In this document: piece by piece, positions 33,870 to 43,164 of the stretch
Layout of the letters: every line of letters begins with the position of its first letter
Numbering within the stretch: position 1 is the stretch's first letter
Assembly (NCBI GenBank): GCA_015655975.1
Contig: DVEP01000034.1
Location: 1 to 64,000 of the forward strand
Length of the DNA stretch: 64,000 bases
From: Eubacterium sp.
Lineage (GTDB): Bacteria; Bacillota; Clostridia; Oscillospirales; Acutalibacteraceae
Direction of reading: 5' to 3'
Made by a program: the position numbers and the translations under genes
Notes under the pieces: model-generated
Databases searched by the model: none
Seen by the model: the letters and a program-made list of their open reading frames with translations, nothing else
What the model was told of the DNA's origin: nothing

Positions 33870-35234
33870 TCATTTACCTACACAAAAACGAGAAAAAATA
33901 TTGTTGACAACTTCTGTTGTCGCTTTTTTGCCTGTAAGGCTCATAAGTTCGTCAATCGCTGAGTCAATCATTACATTTACCGCGTCAAAAGTCATACCCA
34001 AAACGGCGTCGTCAAGCGCCTGACTGATGTAGTCAACAGCGTTTTGACAGTTGATTTTTTGCCGTTCGTTGATAAGATTTTCGGACGCGCTGTCAAAATT
34101 GTCTGTTTTTAAAATTTCTTTCACGCACTTTTCAAGTTCTTCAATTCCGTCGCCGTTTTTTGCCGAAATTTTGACGGTGTGCCTGAAATTACCTCTAATG
34201 AACTCTTCGTCAGCCAAAATATCGAGGTCGGTTTTGTTAATGATTGCTATTGCATCTTTGCCTTTTAATTTTTCAATCAGTTCAAAATCGTCTGCGCTCA
34301 GTTTTTCGGTGCAGTCAAAAACGGCAAAAATCAGCCTTGCTTCGTCAATCTTTTGGACTGCCCTTTCAATTCCGATTGCCTCTACACAGTCGTTGCTTTC
34401 GTGAATTCCCGCAGTATCGTAGAGGTGCAAAACAGTACCTGCAAAAACAACGCTGTCTTCTACAATATCTCTTGTAGTGCCTTTTATATCTGTTACGATA
34501 CTTTTTTCGGTGCCCGTCAGCAAGTTCATTAAACTTGATTTTCCTGCATTCGGCTTTCCGCAAATTACTGTGTCCGCACCTTCGGAGATAACTCTCGCAC
34601 TGTCGTAGTTTGACAGCAGAGAAGAAAGGTTTTCTTTTGCAGATTTAAGTGTGTCAATCAGATTGTCTGTTTCAAGTTCGGGTATTTCTTCGTCGGGATA
34701 GTCAACCCAAGCAGCCATCAGTGCAGAACACTCAATTAAAGAGTTGCAAACGCTCTCTATTTTCTTTGAAAGCCTGCCGTTTAAAACAGAATATGAAAGC
34801 CGAGCCTGTTCTGCCGAACTTGCGCTAATCATTGACGCAACGCTTTCTGCCTGCGCCAAGTCAATTTTTCCGTTTAAAAACGCGCGTTTCGTAAATTCGC
34901 CTGCTTCGGCAGGTTTTGCGCCGTTTTTAAAAAGTTCTTTAAGCGTTCTGTCGGTCATAAAAAGACCGCCGTGTATAGAAAGTTCGCATACATTTTCGCC
35001 CGTATAACTTTTCGGCGCTCTGAAAACGAGCGCAACTGCGTCATCGGACGGCTCGCCGTCGAGCAAAACTTTTCCGAACTTTGCTCGGTAGCCTTTCGCG
35101 TCTTTCAAGTCGGAGCCGTCGGCGCACCTGAAAATTTTTCCTGCAATTTCTATTGCGTCTTCACCGCTTATTCGTATTACACTTATTCCTGCATTTGCTT
35201 TTGCAGTCGCAACTGCCGCTATTGTGCGCGCCAT
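33870..35234 (-). CDS. mnmE: tRNA modification GTPase MnmE
   Basis: A 454-residue GTPase and partner of MnmG in wobble-uridine modification. It has the N-terminal tetrahydrofolate-binding domain (TIAAVATAKANAGISVIRIS), a helical domain, an inserted G domain (GKPNAGKSSLMNLL, DTAGIHES, NKTD) and the C-terminal FCVGK with the catalytic Cys. AAAGGGG precedes the ATG. In many Firmicutes it follows jag; here jag is 9 kb away on the other strand. The spacer 35235-35505 holds only AT-rich DNA and presumably the mnmE promoter, which I could not fix. Confidence 0.97.
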   Translation of the reverse strand: MARTIAAVATAKANAGISVIRISGEDAIEIAGKIFRCADGSDLKDAKGYRAKFGKVLLDGEPSDDAVALVFRAPKSYTGENVCELSIHGGLFMTDRTLKELFKNGAKPAEAGEFTKRAFLNGKIDLAQAESVASMISASSAEQARLSYSVLNGRLSKKIESVCNSLIECSALMAAWVDYPDEEIPELETDNLIDTLKSAKENLSSLLSNYDSARVISEGADTVICGKPNAGKSSLMNLLTGTEKSIVTDIKGTTRDIVEDSVVFAGTVLHLYDTAGIHESNDCVEAIGIERAVQKIDEARLIFAVFDCTEKLSADDFELIEKLKGKDAIAIINKTDLDILADEEFIRGNFRHTVKISAKNGDGIEELEKCVKEILKTDNFDSASENLINERQKINCQNAVDYISQALDDAVLGMTFDAVNVMIDSAIDELMSLTGKKATTEVVNNIFSRFCVGK

Positions 35235-35505
35235 AAAAAAGCCCCTTTCATATTTTAATAATACTTATAATATTTAAGCACATTTGTTTTAATAAATCAA
35301 TTATGCAATTAAATAAAATTAGACAACATTAACTTTTATTTTTTCGGCTAATCTATATAATTATATACTTTATATAGTTATTTTCAGAGATATTTAAAGA
35401 TATTTAAATGTTTGAATAATTCAATTCGGAGAAAATCAAAAATCTTAATAGAGAAAACCGAAAAAAATAAATACTAAATCAAAAAGTCTTATAATCACTG
35501 CAAGT

Positions 35506-36480
35506 TTATTTTCTTAAAAATCTTTTCAACACAACTCCTGCAACTGTCGAAACGGCGCAAATTCCCGAAATGACGGCGCCCGCAACTGCAGTTTTATACA
35601 GTTTTTCTTTGTCCTTGAAATCTGTTTGCGATTTAATGTGCTTTTCATAGTCAGCGTTTTGATAAACATTCACTTCTTTGATTATGAAATCGTTTGTACC
35701 GTCTGCGTGGTTTTCAAAAGTTCCTATTTTTTGTGCGTACGGACCGTATTTAGTGTTGCGTATTTCTACCGTCAGTCTCAAAAAACTCGGCACTCTCGAC
35801 ACACCGCCTGCGTTTGTTGCCCAAACGGGTTTGTTGTCAAGATACATTACATACTCACTCGGAGTCCATTTCAAAGCATAAGTGTGTTCTTTACCGTCGT
35901 ACAGATTTGTACCCGTTTCAAAAACATTGCTGATACAACGGTGAAACGGCGCTTTGTAGGAGTCAAAGTGGATAGCCTGTCCTGTTTTTGTCGGGTTTTT
36001 TCTGACAAAAGACGACTCGTATATATCTATTTCACTGCCGTCTTTTCCGCCGTTTCCGACTTTGAAAGTACCGTCGCTTTGCAGCCAAAACGCCGACCAC
36101 ATTCCCGTTCCTCTCGGCACGACAACCCTTGCCTCAAAATAGCCGAACGCCTGTTCAAAAGTGTTTCTTGTTTCAATTCCGCCCGTAAAAATACCGTTTG
36201 AAACTTTGCAAATTTCACAACGGTGGTCTGTTCGCTTTTCACTGTGAATAATCAAACCGTTTTCGGTGAATTCAAGCATTTTGTCGCACCAATACTCATA
36301 GGCGCGAAAACCGTGAGGCGAGGCAACCCACTTTTCAGCGTGCAGTTCGTCCGTACTTTTGATTTTTGTGAAGTCGGTGTGTAAAGTCTGTCTCCATTTC
36401 TCACTGCTCAAGTCGGGCAAAGAAGTGTCAAATTTGTTTCTATTTTTGATAAGTGATGAAAATCTGCCTGATGTTTTCAA
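35506..36480 (-). CDS. GH16-family glycoside hydrolase with C-terminal membrane anchor
   Basis: A 324-residue enzyme of family 16 (licheninase/laminarinase group), which cuts beta-1,3 or mixed beta-1,3-1,4 glucans. The active-site motif GSEIDIYES places E150, D152 and E155. Substrate-cleft residues are in GYFEARVVVPRGTGMWSAFWL, and HTYALKWTPSEYVMYLDNK is also family-typical. No N-terminal signal peptide is visible. Residues about 298-320 form a hydrophobic helix followed by KRFLRK, so the protein looks tail-anchored. The start is TTG at 36480 with GGGGA upstream; a later start is possible. It stands alone between mnmE and fba. Confidence 0.85.
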   Translation of the reverse strand: MKTSGRFSSLIKNRNKFDTSLPDLSSEKWRQTLHTDFTKIKSTDELHAEKWVASPHGFRAYEYWCDKMLEFTENGLIIHSEKRTDHRCEICKVSNGIFTGGIETRNTFEQAFGYFEARVVVPRGTGMWSAFWLQSDGTFKVGNGGKDGSEIDIYESSFVRKNPTKTGQAIHFDSYKAPFHRCISNVFETGTNLYDGKEHTYALKWTPSEYVMYLDNKPVWATNAGGVSRVPSFLRLTVEIRNTKYGPYAQKIGTFENHADGTNDFIIKEVNVYQNADYEKHIKSQTDFKDKEKLYKTAVAGAVISGICAVSTVAGVVLKRFLRK

Positions 36481-36642
36481 ACTGTAATTTCCCCTTTTTA
36501 TAATTTACTTTAGCAATTCATCTCAATATTAACACAGTAAATTTATTTTATCAACGGCTTTTGTTTGCACAGGTTCGGCAATCTGTTTGATGTTTTGCAC
36601 AAAAAAATACAGATAAATAATAATTTGTTTACAACATAAATA

Positions 36643-36671
36643 TTGCTATTTATTTGACAATGCTGTATAAT
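36643..36671 (+). promoter_or_regulatory. fba promoter
   Basis: TTGCTA (36643-36648) with a 17-base spacer and a perfect TATAAT (36666-36671). A TTGACA at 36654-36659 lies inside the spacer and would need a poorer -10. The leader holds a hairpin with AAACGG (36724-36729) and CCGTTT (36737-36742) but no T run. The rest of the 36481-36814 spacer shows nothing else. Confidence 0.55.
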
Positions 36672-36814
36672 AACAACAAATAAGCAAAGTTTTTATTTTG
36701 CCGAAACTATCAAGATTATTGAGAAACGGTTAAGTTCCGTTTTTCAACAGTCCGAGTTTATAAAATAAAATAAGTTTTGCTTAAATATCTAAAGTAGAGT
36801 TAGGAGATTTTAAT

Positions 36815-37750
36815 ATGCCACTTGTTACTACTAAAGAAATGTTCGAAAAAGCATACGAAGGCGGTTACGCTATCGGCGCTTTCAATGTAAACAATATGGA
36901 AATTGTTCAGGGTATTACAAGAGCTGCTAAAAAACTCAACGCACCTGTAATTCTTCAATGTTCTGCAGGCGCAAGAAAATATGCAGGTCCTGAATATATC
37001 GTTGCTATGGTAAAGGCAGCAGCAGAGGAAACAGGTCTTCCGATTGCACTTCACCTTGACCACGGCCCCGACTTTGAAACTTGCAAAAGCTGTATCGACA
37101 GCGGTTTCACATCTGTTATGATTGACGGCTCATCTCTTCCTTACGAAGAAAATGTTGCTCTCACAAAGAAAGTTGTAGAGTACGCACACGCTCACGGCGT
37201 TGTTGTTGAAGGCGAACTCGGTACACTTGCAGGCGTTGAAGACGATGTAAATGTTGACGCTGAAGACGCTTCATACACAAAACCTGAAGAAGTTTACGAC
37301 TTCGTTACAAGAACAGGCGTTGACTCACTTGCTATCGCTATCGGCACAAGCCACGGCGCATACAAATTCAAACCGGGTCAAAAACCACAACTTCGTTTTG
37401 ACATTCTCAAAGAAGTAAGCGAAAAACTTCCGGGCTTCCCGATTGTTCTTCACGGCGCTTCTTCTGTAAACCAAGAACACATCAAACTCATCAACGAGTA
37501 CGGCGGAGAAATGCCTGACGCTATCGGTATCCCTGAAGAGATGCTTCGTGAGGCTGCTTCAATGGCTGTTTGCAAAATCAATGTTGACTCTGACATCAGA
37601 ATTGCAATGACTGCTGCACTCAGAAAGTACCTTGCAGAAAACCCGAAACACTTTGACCCTCGTCAATACCTCACTCCTGCAAGAGAACTCATCGAAGAAG
37701 TTGTTGCTCACAAGATTGATGTTGTTTTCGGAGCAAAAGACAGAGCATAA
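36815..37750 (+). CDS. fba: Class II fructose-1,6-bisphosphate aldolase
   Basis: A zinc aldolase of glycolysis and gluconeogenesis, 311 residues. The metal and catalytic residues are in HLDHGPD (H80, D82, H83), GTSHGAYK and VLHGASSV; GELGTLAGVEDDV is also typical. The AGGAG site is good. Codon use resembles that of ppdK, with GCT, GTT and CTC common, as expected for an abundant protein. It is a single-gene unit ending in a strong terminator. Confidence 0.97.
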   Translation: MPLVTTKEMFEKAYEGGYAIGAFNVNNMEIVQGITRAAKKLNAPVILQCSAGARKYAGPEYIVAMVKAAAEETGLPIALHLDHGPDFETCKSCIDSGFTSVMIDGSSLPYEENVALTKKVVEYAHAHGVVVEGELGTLAGVEDDVNVDAEDASYTKPEEVYDFVTRTGVDSLAIAIGTSHGAYKFKPGQKPQLRFDILKEVSEKLPGFPIVLHGASSVNQEHIKLINEYGGEMPDAIGIPEEMLREAASMAVCKINVDSDIRIAMTAALRKYLAENPKHFDPRQYLTPARELIEEVVAHKIDVVFGAKDRA

Positions 37751-37783
37751 GCAATTATTTAATTAAATAATTTATGAAACAAA

Positions 37784-37815
37784 AAAACGCTGATGTATTT
37801 CAGCGTTTTTTCTTT
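37784..37815 (+). terminator. fba terminator
   Basis: AACGCTGA and TCAGCGTT arms (37786-37793 and 37800-37807) with a six-base loop, followed by TTTTTCTTTTT. Confidence 0.9.
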
Positions 37816-37932
37816 TTATCTATTTGTGCATATCCGTAATCAAATATCTATCAATTTCTACTTGTGCTACTATTGATATCAGTAATTATACATAACCTAA
37901 ACTATTGCGTGGTTCAGACCGTTTACCGACAG

Positions 37933-38559
37933 TCAGTCGGTTTTCATTTTTTCAGGTGCCGTGTCATACACTTCTGCTTTGTTTGCACGCATCCAGAGTG
38001 CAGGGTCAATTTTCAACTCAAAACCGTAGCCTGCATCCATTCGCCACTCTGCCATCGGTGCTTCGGGCAGACCGTAGCACGACAAAATCGTCATCAAAAC
38101 ACCTGCGTGACAAACTATCGCCGTTGTTTCAATTCCTGTTGAAATCATTGAACTCACTATTTTTTCAAACGCCGTACAAATTCGGTGCGTAAACTCTGCG
38201 TTTGACTCTCCGTTCGGCGTGCGAGATTTTATATCGCCCGAAATCCACTCGTGAAACTTCTCGTTGTTTTTAAGTTCGTCTGCCGTTTTTCCCTCAAAGT
38301 CGCCGAAATTGTACTCGATAAATTCATTTATTATAATCGGTTTGTGCGTGGGAAACATAATCTCGGCAGAACTTACGGCTCTGCGCAGCGGAGAAGTGAA
38401 AACGGCGTCAACCTGCGGATACGGTGTGTTTGCATTGATTTTTTTGAGTTCTTCAACGCTTGCAGAGGTGAGCGGTAAATCTGTGTGTCCTATATACTGT
38501 GCGTTTAAATTCCCCTTTGTCAGTCCGTGTCGGAAAAGATAAATTTTGTAACTTTTCAT
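37933..38559 (-). CDS. Histidine phosphatase superfamily protein
   Basis: A 208-residue cytoplasmic phosphatase of the phosphoglycerate-mutase-like branch. The catalytic RHG is at residues 10-12 (YLFRHGLTKGN), the second Arg in SPLRRAVSSAE, and the second His in CHAGVLMTIL. GESNAEFTHRI fits the phosphatase subgroup (alpha-ribazole phosphatase or broad-range types) more than true mutases. The substrate is unknown. GAGG lies upstream of the ATG. It is divergent from the XRE gene and not linked to cobalamin genes here. Confidence 0.8.
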   Translation of the reverse strand: MKSYKIYLFRHGLTKGNLNAQYIGHTDLPLTSASVEELKKINANTPYPQVDAVFTSPLRRAVSSAEIMFPTHKPIIINEFIEYNFGDFEGKTADELKNNEKFHEWISGDIKSRTPNGESNAEFTHRICTAFEKIVSSMISTGIETTAIVCHAGVLMTILSCYGLPEAPMAEWRMDAGYGFELKIDPALWMRANKAEVYDTAPEKMKTD

Positions 38560-38605
38560 AATTTTGATACCTCATTTTTTAATTGTTAAAAAGAAATAAA
38601 AAGAC

Positions 38606-38645
38606 TTTACAAATCTGTTTCAAGATACTATAATACAGATAGTAT
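38606..38645 (+). promoter_or_regulatory. XRE gene promoter with overlapping inverted repeat
   Basis: TTTACA (38606-38611), a 17-base spacer and a perfect TATAAT (38629-38634). ATACTA (38625-38630) and TAGTAT (38640-38645) form an inverted repeat spaced by nine bases across the -10 and start site, which fits an autorepressor operator. Confidence 0.6.
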
Positions 38646-38699
38646 ATATTTTAAAATGAATTACTGCAAGTGTTTCTTGCCGAAATAGGAGTTTTAGTA

Positions 38700-39374
38700 A
38701 TGAAATCTGAAAAATCTCATATTGAAGACAGTTTACTCGCAAAAAAGTTTTTGCCGAAAAAAAATACAAGGTTTGCAAACCGTCTTTCTCAACTAAGAAA
38801 AGAGAGAGACATCAGCCAGAAAAAAGCGGCGGCAGACCTCGGCATTTCTCAGGCTCTTTTGTCTCACTATGAAAAAGGAATACGAGAGTGCGGTCTTGAC
38901 TTTGTCGTAAAGTGCGGTGAATACTACAATGTTACGACAGACTATCTGCTCGGCGTTTCGGAAAACAGAAACGGTATAGATTTTGCAAGTTTTGAAAACA
39001 TCATCAACTCAACAGCCAATCAACAAGACGGCGAAAACGCTACTCTTACGGACGCTACAAAAATCTTGCTCAACTGTTCCGCAAGTTCTGTTGACGAATC
39101 TGCCGCAAGATATATACACGACTATTTTGTACTGAGTCTTTACAGAAGTGCAGTAACTCTTGCAAAAGTCGGCGCTTTGCCGAAAGAACTTTTCAAAATT
39201 GACTATTCGCTCGGCAGAGAACTTGCAAATGCCGCAATGGCAGTCATCGACGCAAAGTTTGTTTTCATAGAGGACAAGTCAAGAACAGGTGCAGATTTAA
39301 GCGAACGCTCCGCTTTGCATATTCTCATAGAAGAAGCAGAAGACTATATTCTCAACAATTTTGTTATAAACTGA
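38700..39374 (+). CDS. XRE-family transcriptional regulator
   Basis: A 224-residue regulator with an N-terminal Cro/C1-type helix-turn-helix. The segment RFANRLSQLRKERDISQKKA runs into LGISQALLSHYEKGIRE at about residues 25-70. The C-terminal 140 residues are helical and unassigned; they may bind a ligand or mediate dimerisation. The ATG at 38700 is eight bases after AGGAG. The overlapping inverted repeat in its promoter suggests self-regulation. It is divergent from the histidine phosphatase gene, which could be a target. Confidence 0.8.
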   Translation: MKSEKSHIEDSLLAKKFLPKKNTRFANRLSQLRKERDISQKKAAADLGISQALLSHYEKGIRECGLDFVVKCGEYYNVTTDYLLGVSENRNGIDFASFENIINSTANQQDGENATLTDATKILLNCSASSVDESAARYIHDYFVLSLYRSAVTLAKVGALPKELFKIDYSLGRELANAAMAVIDAKFVFIEDKSRTGADLSERSALHILIEEAEDYILNNFVIN

Positions 39375-39446
39375 GTGAATTGTTCAGCGCGTATTAAACT
39401 GCACTTTTAACTTCAATTCAATACTTTGAATTACTTTTATACAAAG

Positions 39447-40130
39447 TTAAACATTCAACATTTTAAGCACGATTGCCGTCTCTTTTTGGGCGGCAATTTT
39501 TTTGAATTTCGGGTAGTCTATCTGTGCGTCTGCGTCGCCTCCGTCGGAGATACAGCGAAGCGCCGAAAACTCAACATTGTTGAGGTACGCAGTGTGCGCT
39601 ATTGACGCGCCCTCCATTTCTCCTGTGATTGCGCCGAACTCTTTTTTGAGCATCGCTTTAGTTTCGTTGTTTGCGATAAATGTGTCTGCGCTTGCGACTG
39701 TTCCTTTAAAAACTTTCATATCACAGTCTTTGCAGGCTTTGTAAACTTTTTCCGACAGTTTTTCAGATGTCGGAATTTTTATTTTGTCTATATTTTCAAT
39801 GTACCCTCTCGGTTCGCCGAGTGCAGTAATGTCTATGTCCCACTGACAGAAATCGGTCGCAACAACGGCGTTTCCGATTTGAACTTCTTCGCTCAAAGAA
39901 CACGCTACGCCTACATTCAAAATTTCGCAAACATTGTATTTGTCTATCAAAACCTGTGTTGCAACGGCAGAATTGACTTTTCCCACTCCGCACTTGCACA
40001 CAACAACATCTGTGTTTCCGATTGTTCCGCTCACAAATTCCGTCTGTGCAAAAATTTCGGTTTTCTTGTTTTGCACCTCGCTTTTAAGCATATCTGTTTC
40101 AACATCCATTGCGCCTATTATTCCAAGCAT
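39447..40130 (-). CDS. mtnN: 5'-methylthioadenosine/S-adenosylhomocysteine nucleosidase
   Basis: A 227-residue enzyme that cuts adenine from methylthioadenosine and S-adenosylhomocysteine and so recycles by-products of methylation and polyamine synthesis. Seen are MLGIIGAMDVETDML at the start, the GVACSLSEEVQIGNAVVAT segment, GEMEGASIAH and the catalytic Asp in CISDGGDAD. AGGAG precedes the ATG. Length is normal. Confidence 0.95.
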   Translation of the reverse strand: MLGIIGAMDVETDMLKSEVQNKKTEIFAQTEFVSGTIGNTDVVVCKCGVGKVNSAVATQVLIDKYNVCEILNVGVACSLSEEVQIGNAVVATDFCQWDIDITALGEPRGYIENIDKIKIPTSEKLSEKVYKACKDCDMKVFKGTVASADTFIANNETKAMLKKEFGAITGEMEGASIAHTAYLNNVEFSALRCISDGGDADAQIDYPKFKKIAAQKETAIVLKMLNV

Positions 40131-40213
40131 TTTTCATTCTCCTGTAAGATTATTTTCAAATATTTTAACTGTAATTATCTGATTTTTCTATGTAATTTTT
40201 ATCTGTAAAATGA

Positions 40214-41128
40214 TTATTTTACAGTATTGAATTTTAGTTTTGTGTTATCGTTTCGGTCTTTAAAATACATTTGTTTAATGACTTTTTCAAAAATCAAAAC
40301 TCCGATTAATCCACCCAAAGTGTTCAAAAACAAGTCGTCTGCTTCGGGCTCGCCGTTTTTAAAAATGAACTGACCGACTTCAATAAAAAGGGACAAAAGA
40401 AAAGTGTAAAGCACGGCGTACTTTGGTTTTTCGCCCTTGTAAAAAGCCAAAATCATCATTGAAAACGGAGCAAACAACAGTATATTTCCGATTGTTCGCA
40501 AAAATGCGTTAAGGTCTTTCGTCGTGAAAATGTTTGTAAAAAAGTCTTTGATTTCCCCAGTAAAAAGCAAAAAATTTGCCGAGTAAATTCCAATTTCAAA
40601 ACGGGATAAAATGAAAATCATTAAAAAATTAAAAATCAGAGTGATTGAATAGGTTTTGAAAAAACTGTTGTAAAAAGAAAAGAAGTCAACATTTTTGTAT
40701 ATGGCGCGAAACAGAAAAACTGCCGAAAAAACACCGAAAACGCAGAGATTTACATACAACACTTTCGACGAATATGCCGCCATACCTATCCCCGTAATTT
40801 TGTTTGCGCCCAACTTGTCAAACGCAAAAACAACCGCGTTCACAGTTTGTACGGCAAGCAAAACAAAGTTCACGAATTTTAAACTTTTTTCTTTCTTCAG
40901 CAGAAAAAAGCAACTCAAGAACGGCAGAAAAAACGACACAAAATATTTTGCGTACCGAAACTGTACGCTCGAGTAAAATCTCAAAGTCCACGCGTCGTAG
41001 AACGCGCAGGCGGTGTAAATGCACGAAAAAAAGAAAAAGCACCGCAAAAAAAGTAAAAGAAGTTCCGATTTTTCAATCCCGACCGACTTTTCAAACAAAA
41101 AAATACCCCCACTCAATGTTGTTAACAT
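40214..41128 (-). CDS. VanZ-family membrane protein
   Basis: A polytopic protein with about eight to nine hydrophobic segments. Its C-terminal 130 residues carry the VanZ domain: a NILLFAPFSMM segment, SLFIEVGQFIF and then EADDLFLNTLGGLIG. VanZ proteins occur in teicoplanin-resistance clusters and widely in Firmicutes with unknown function. The reading frame is open to an ATG at 41260, but that part overlaps the rpmH promoter and has no ribosome site. I give the ATG at 41128 (304 residues), though it too lacks a clear site and a TTG further in is possible. Confidence 0.7.
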   Translation of the reverse strand: MLTTLSGGIFLFEKSVGIEKSELLLLFLRCFFFFSCIYTACAFYDAWTLRFYSSVQFRYAKYFVSFFLPFLSCFFLLKKEKSLKFVNFVLLAVQTVNAVVFAFDKLGANKITGIGMAAYSSKVLYVNLCVFGVFSAVFLFRAIYKNVDFFSFYNSFFKTYSITLIFNFLMIFILSRFEIGIYSANFLLFTGEIKDFFTNIFTTKDLNAFLRTIGNILLFAPFSMMILAFYKGEKPKYAVLYTFLLSLFIEVGQFIFKNGEPEADDLFLNTLGGLIGVLIFEKVIKQMYFKDRNDNTKLKFNTVK

Positions 41129-41180
41129 TATATAATAAACGGCAAACCATTGCAATGATGAAAATAAAACGGCAAAAAAC

Positions 41181-41209
41181 TTGACATTGTTTATTTTATA
41201 ATATATAAT
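41181..41209 (+). promoter_or_regulatory. rpmH operon promoter
   Basis: TTGACA (41181-41186), a 17-base spacer and TATAAT (41204-41209): a perfect consensus promoter about 140 bases before rpmH. The leader 41216-41346 has no recognised regulatory fold. Confidence 0.8.
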
Positions 41210-41346
41210 AGTCGCGCTAATGCTTATGGGTGTACTATACCCAAAAACACCCGACGGCATTGTATTTTGTTTTTGCCTGCGCTATACCGCGCAGAGATTA
41301 TAAAGATTACGACAAGTGATAATCTTAAGAATTAGGAGTGAAAAGA

Positions 41347-41481
41347 ATGAAAAGAACTTATCAGCCAAAAAAACGCCACAGAATGATGGAACACGGCTTC
41401 AGAAAAAGAATGTCAACTAAAAACGGCAGAAAAGTACTTGCCCGCAGAAGAGCAAAGGGCAGAAAAAAATTGACATACTGA
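41347..41481 (+). CDS. rpmH: Large ribosomal subunit protein bL34
   Basis: A 44-residue, very basic ribosomal protein. It opens with MKRTYQPKKRHRM, continues HGFRKRMSTKNGRKVLARRR and ends in KGRKKLTY, as in all L34 proteins. AGGAG lies nine bases before the ATG. It heads the rpmH-rnpA-yidD-yidC-jag operon, which in many bacteria lies next to dnaA; here dnaA is 20 kb to the right. Confidence 0.98.
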   Translation: MKRTYQPKKRHRMMEHGFRKRMSTKNGRKVLARRRAKGRKKLTY

Positions 41482-41505
41482 TTTTTTCAGTAAGGAATTT
41501 TTATT

Positions 41506-41841
41506 GTGAACAGTAAAACAACTCTTAAACTAAACAAAGAATTTAACCGCGCCTATCACAAAGGGAAAAGCGCAGTCGGTCCGACGCTCGTTACTTACGC
41601 AGTGAAAAACCGAAACGGTGTCTGCCGTATGGGAATTACGGCGTCTAAAAAAGTCGGCAAAGCGCACGACCGAAACCGCGCAAAGCGTGTCATTCGTGAG
41701 TCGTACCGCCAACTTTCAGACAAAATTTCAGGCAACTACGACTTCGTTTTCGTTGCCCGTACAAAAACTCCTTTTGTGAAAATGCAGACAGTACGCAAAG
41801 AAATGGAAACGCAGCTTAAAAAATTGGGGATGCTTAAATGA
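41506..41841 (+). CDS. rnpA: Ribonuclease P protein component
   Basis: The 111-residue protein subunit of RNase P, which trims the 5' end of tRNA precursors. The RNR motif region is clear in the stretch ending KVGKAHDRNRAKRVIRESYR. The start is GTG at 41506, with AAGGA nine bases upstream. It overlaps yidD by four bases. Confidence 0.97.
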   Translation: MNSKTTLKLNKEFNRAYHKGKSAVGPTLVTYAVKNRNGVCRMGITASKKVGKAHDRNRAKRVIRESYRQLSDKISGNYDFVFVARTKTPFVKMQTVRKEMETQLKKLGMLK

Positions 41842-42110
41842 AAAAGTTTTTCAAACGCATTTCGGCGTATATCAAAAAAGCGTGTATTTTTCTCATCAAG
41901 TCCTACCAACTGACTATGTCGCCCCGTTTTTCCAACGGCTCGTGCAGGTACCATCCGACTTGCTCGCAGTACACACTCGAGGCGATAGAAATTCACGGCG
42001 TTGTCAAAGGTTGTTGGCTCGGATTTTTGCGAATTTTACGATGCAATCCTTTATTTAAGGGCGGTTACGACCCTGTTCCACCTAAAAAAAATAAAGAGGG
42101 CAATAAATGA
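41838..42110 (+). CDS. yidD: Membrane protein insertion efficiency factor YidD
   Basis: A 90-residue membrane-associated protein that assists YidC. The family core is present: LIKSYQLTMSPRFSNGSCRY, HPTCSQYTLEAIEIHG and LRILRCNPLFKGGYDPVP. It overlaps rnpA and yidC by four bases each, so the three are translationally coupled. Confidence 0.97.
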   Translation: MKKFFKRISAYIKKACIFLIKSYQLTMSPRFSNGSCRYHPTCSQYTLEAIEIHGVVKGCWLGFLRILRCNPLFKGGYDPVPPKKNKEGNK

Positions 42111-43114
42111 ACAGTATTTTATTGGCAGCCGGTGCGGCAGGAGCAACGAATTGGATGACAAAGATATTCATGCCGCTCTATTGGCTCTTCGGAAAATGTA
42201 TGTTTTTCCTTATGGAACTTTGCAGCAATGAATATTTCATTGCACTTCTCTTGTTTACTGTTTTGACAAGGCTTGTATTGTTCCCGCTTAATGTTAAGCA
42301 GCAAAAAACTATGGCAAAGTCAAACAGACTTCAGCCTAAAATTCAAAAAATTCAAAAGAAATACCCAAACCCGACACCGCAGGACCGTCAGAGAATGAAC
42401 GAGGAAATGCAGGCGCTCTACGCTCGTGAGGGACACAATCCGATGAGTATGGGCTGCGGCGCAATGGTTTTCCAAATGTTGTTCCTTATGGGTATCATCG
42501 GTATCATCTACTATCCTATTCAGTATATTATGGGAGTAGGCGGAGGTTTTGACTCTGCGATTTTTGACGAAATTGCGACAGCAGTAGGCTATGAGGCAGG
42601 CAAGGACGGAACATATTTCCAACTTTGGCTTGTATCGAACTTTGAACAGTTCAAAGACACGCTTGTTACACAGTTCGGCGATTTGTTCACACCCGACAAG
42701 GTGAAAATGATAGAAGCGTACAGAGAGTCTATGAACATTTTCGGTATAGACCTTTCTGTCAATCCGTCTTGGAAAAGCATTACGGTAATCATTCCTCTTG
42801 CTTCTTTCCTTTCTTCTCTCGCTTCAAGCATTATGTCAATGCAAATCCAGAAAAAGACAAACCCTGCCGTAGCACAGCAACAAGGTATGTCTATGAAACT
42901 TATGATGCTTACCATGCCGTTGTTCTCGCTTTTCATAGCGTTTTCGGTAACAGGCGCAGTAGGTGTATATTGGGTAATCTCAAACCTCGTTGCTATCATT
43001 CAGCAACTTGTAATTGCAAAATTCTTCCCACCTAAAAAGAGTCAGGCAAGGTTAATGATAGAAAACACAATCGAACGCCGCTCAAGAGAAGAAAATGTCA
43101 AGAAAATTAAATAA
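42107..43114 (+). CDS. yidC: Membrane protein insertase YidC
   Basis: A 335-residue Oxa1/YidC-type insertase. The conserved core starts at about residue 45 (YFIALLLFTVLTRLVLFPLN), followed by the KSNRLQPKIQKIQKKYPNP cytoplasmic loop and later membrane helices around VTGAVGVYWVISNLVAI. It lacks the large periplasmic domain of Gram-negative YidC, as expected in a Firmicute. No lipobox is evident at the N-terminus, unlike Bacillus SpoIIIJ. An insert with charged residues (about 165-205) lies between two helices. Confidence 0.95.
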   Translation: MNSILLAAGAAGATNWMTKIFMPLYWLFGKCMFFLMELCSNEYFIALLLFTVLTRLVLFPLNVKQQKTMAKSNRLQPKIQKIQKKYPNPTPQDRQRMNEEMQALYAREGHNPMSMGCGAMVFQMLFLMGIIGIIYYPIQYIMGVGGGFDSAIFDEIATAVGYEAGKDGTYFQLWLVSNFEQFKDTLVTQFGDLFTPDKVKMIEAYRESMNIFGIDLSVNPSWKSITVIIPLASFLSSLASSIMSMQIQKKTNPAVAQQQGMSMKLMMLTMPLFSLFIAFSVTGAVGVYWVISNLVAIIQQLVIAKFFPPKKSQARLMIENTIERRSREENVKKIK

Positions 43115-43164
43115 ACGGCGACAAAGCAAACACCGAGTTTGCTTTCCACTAACGGAGGAATTTA

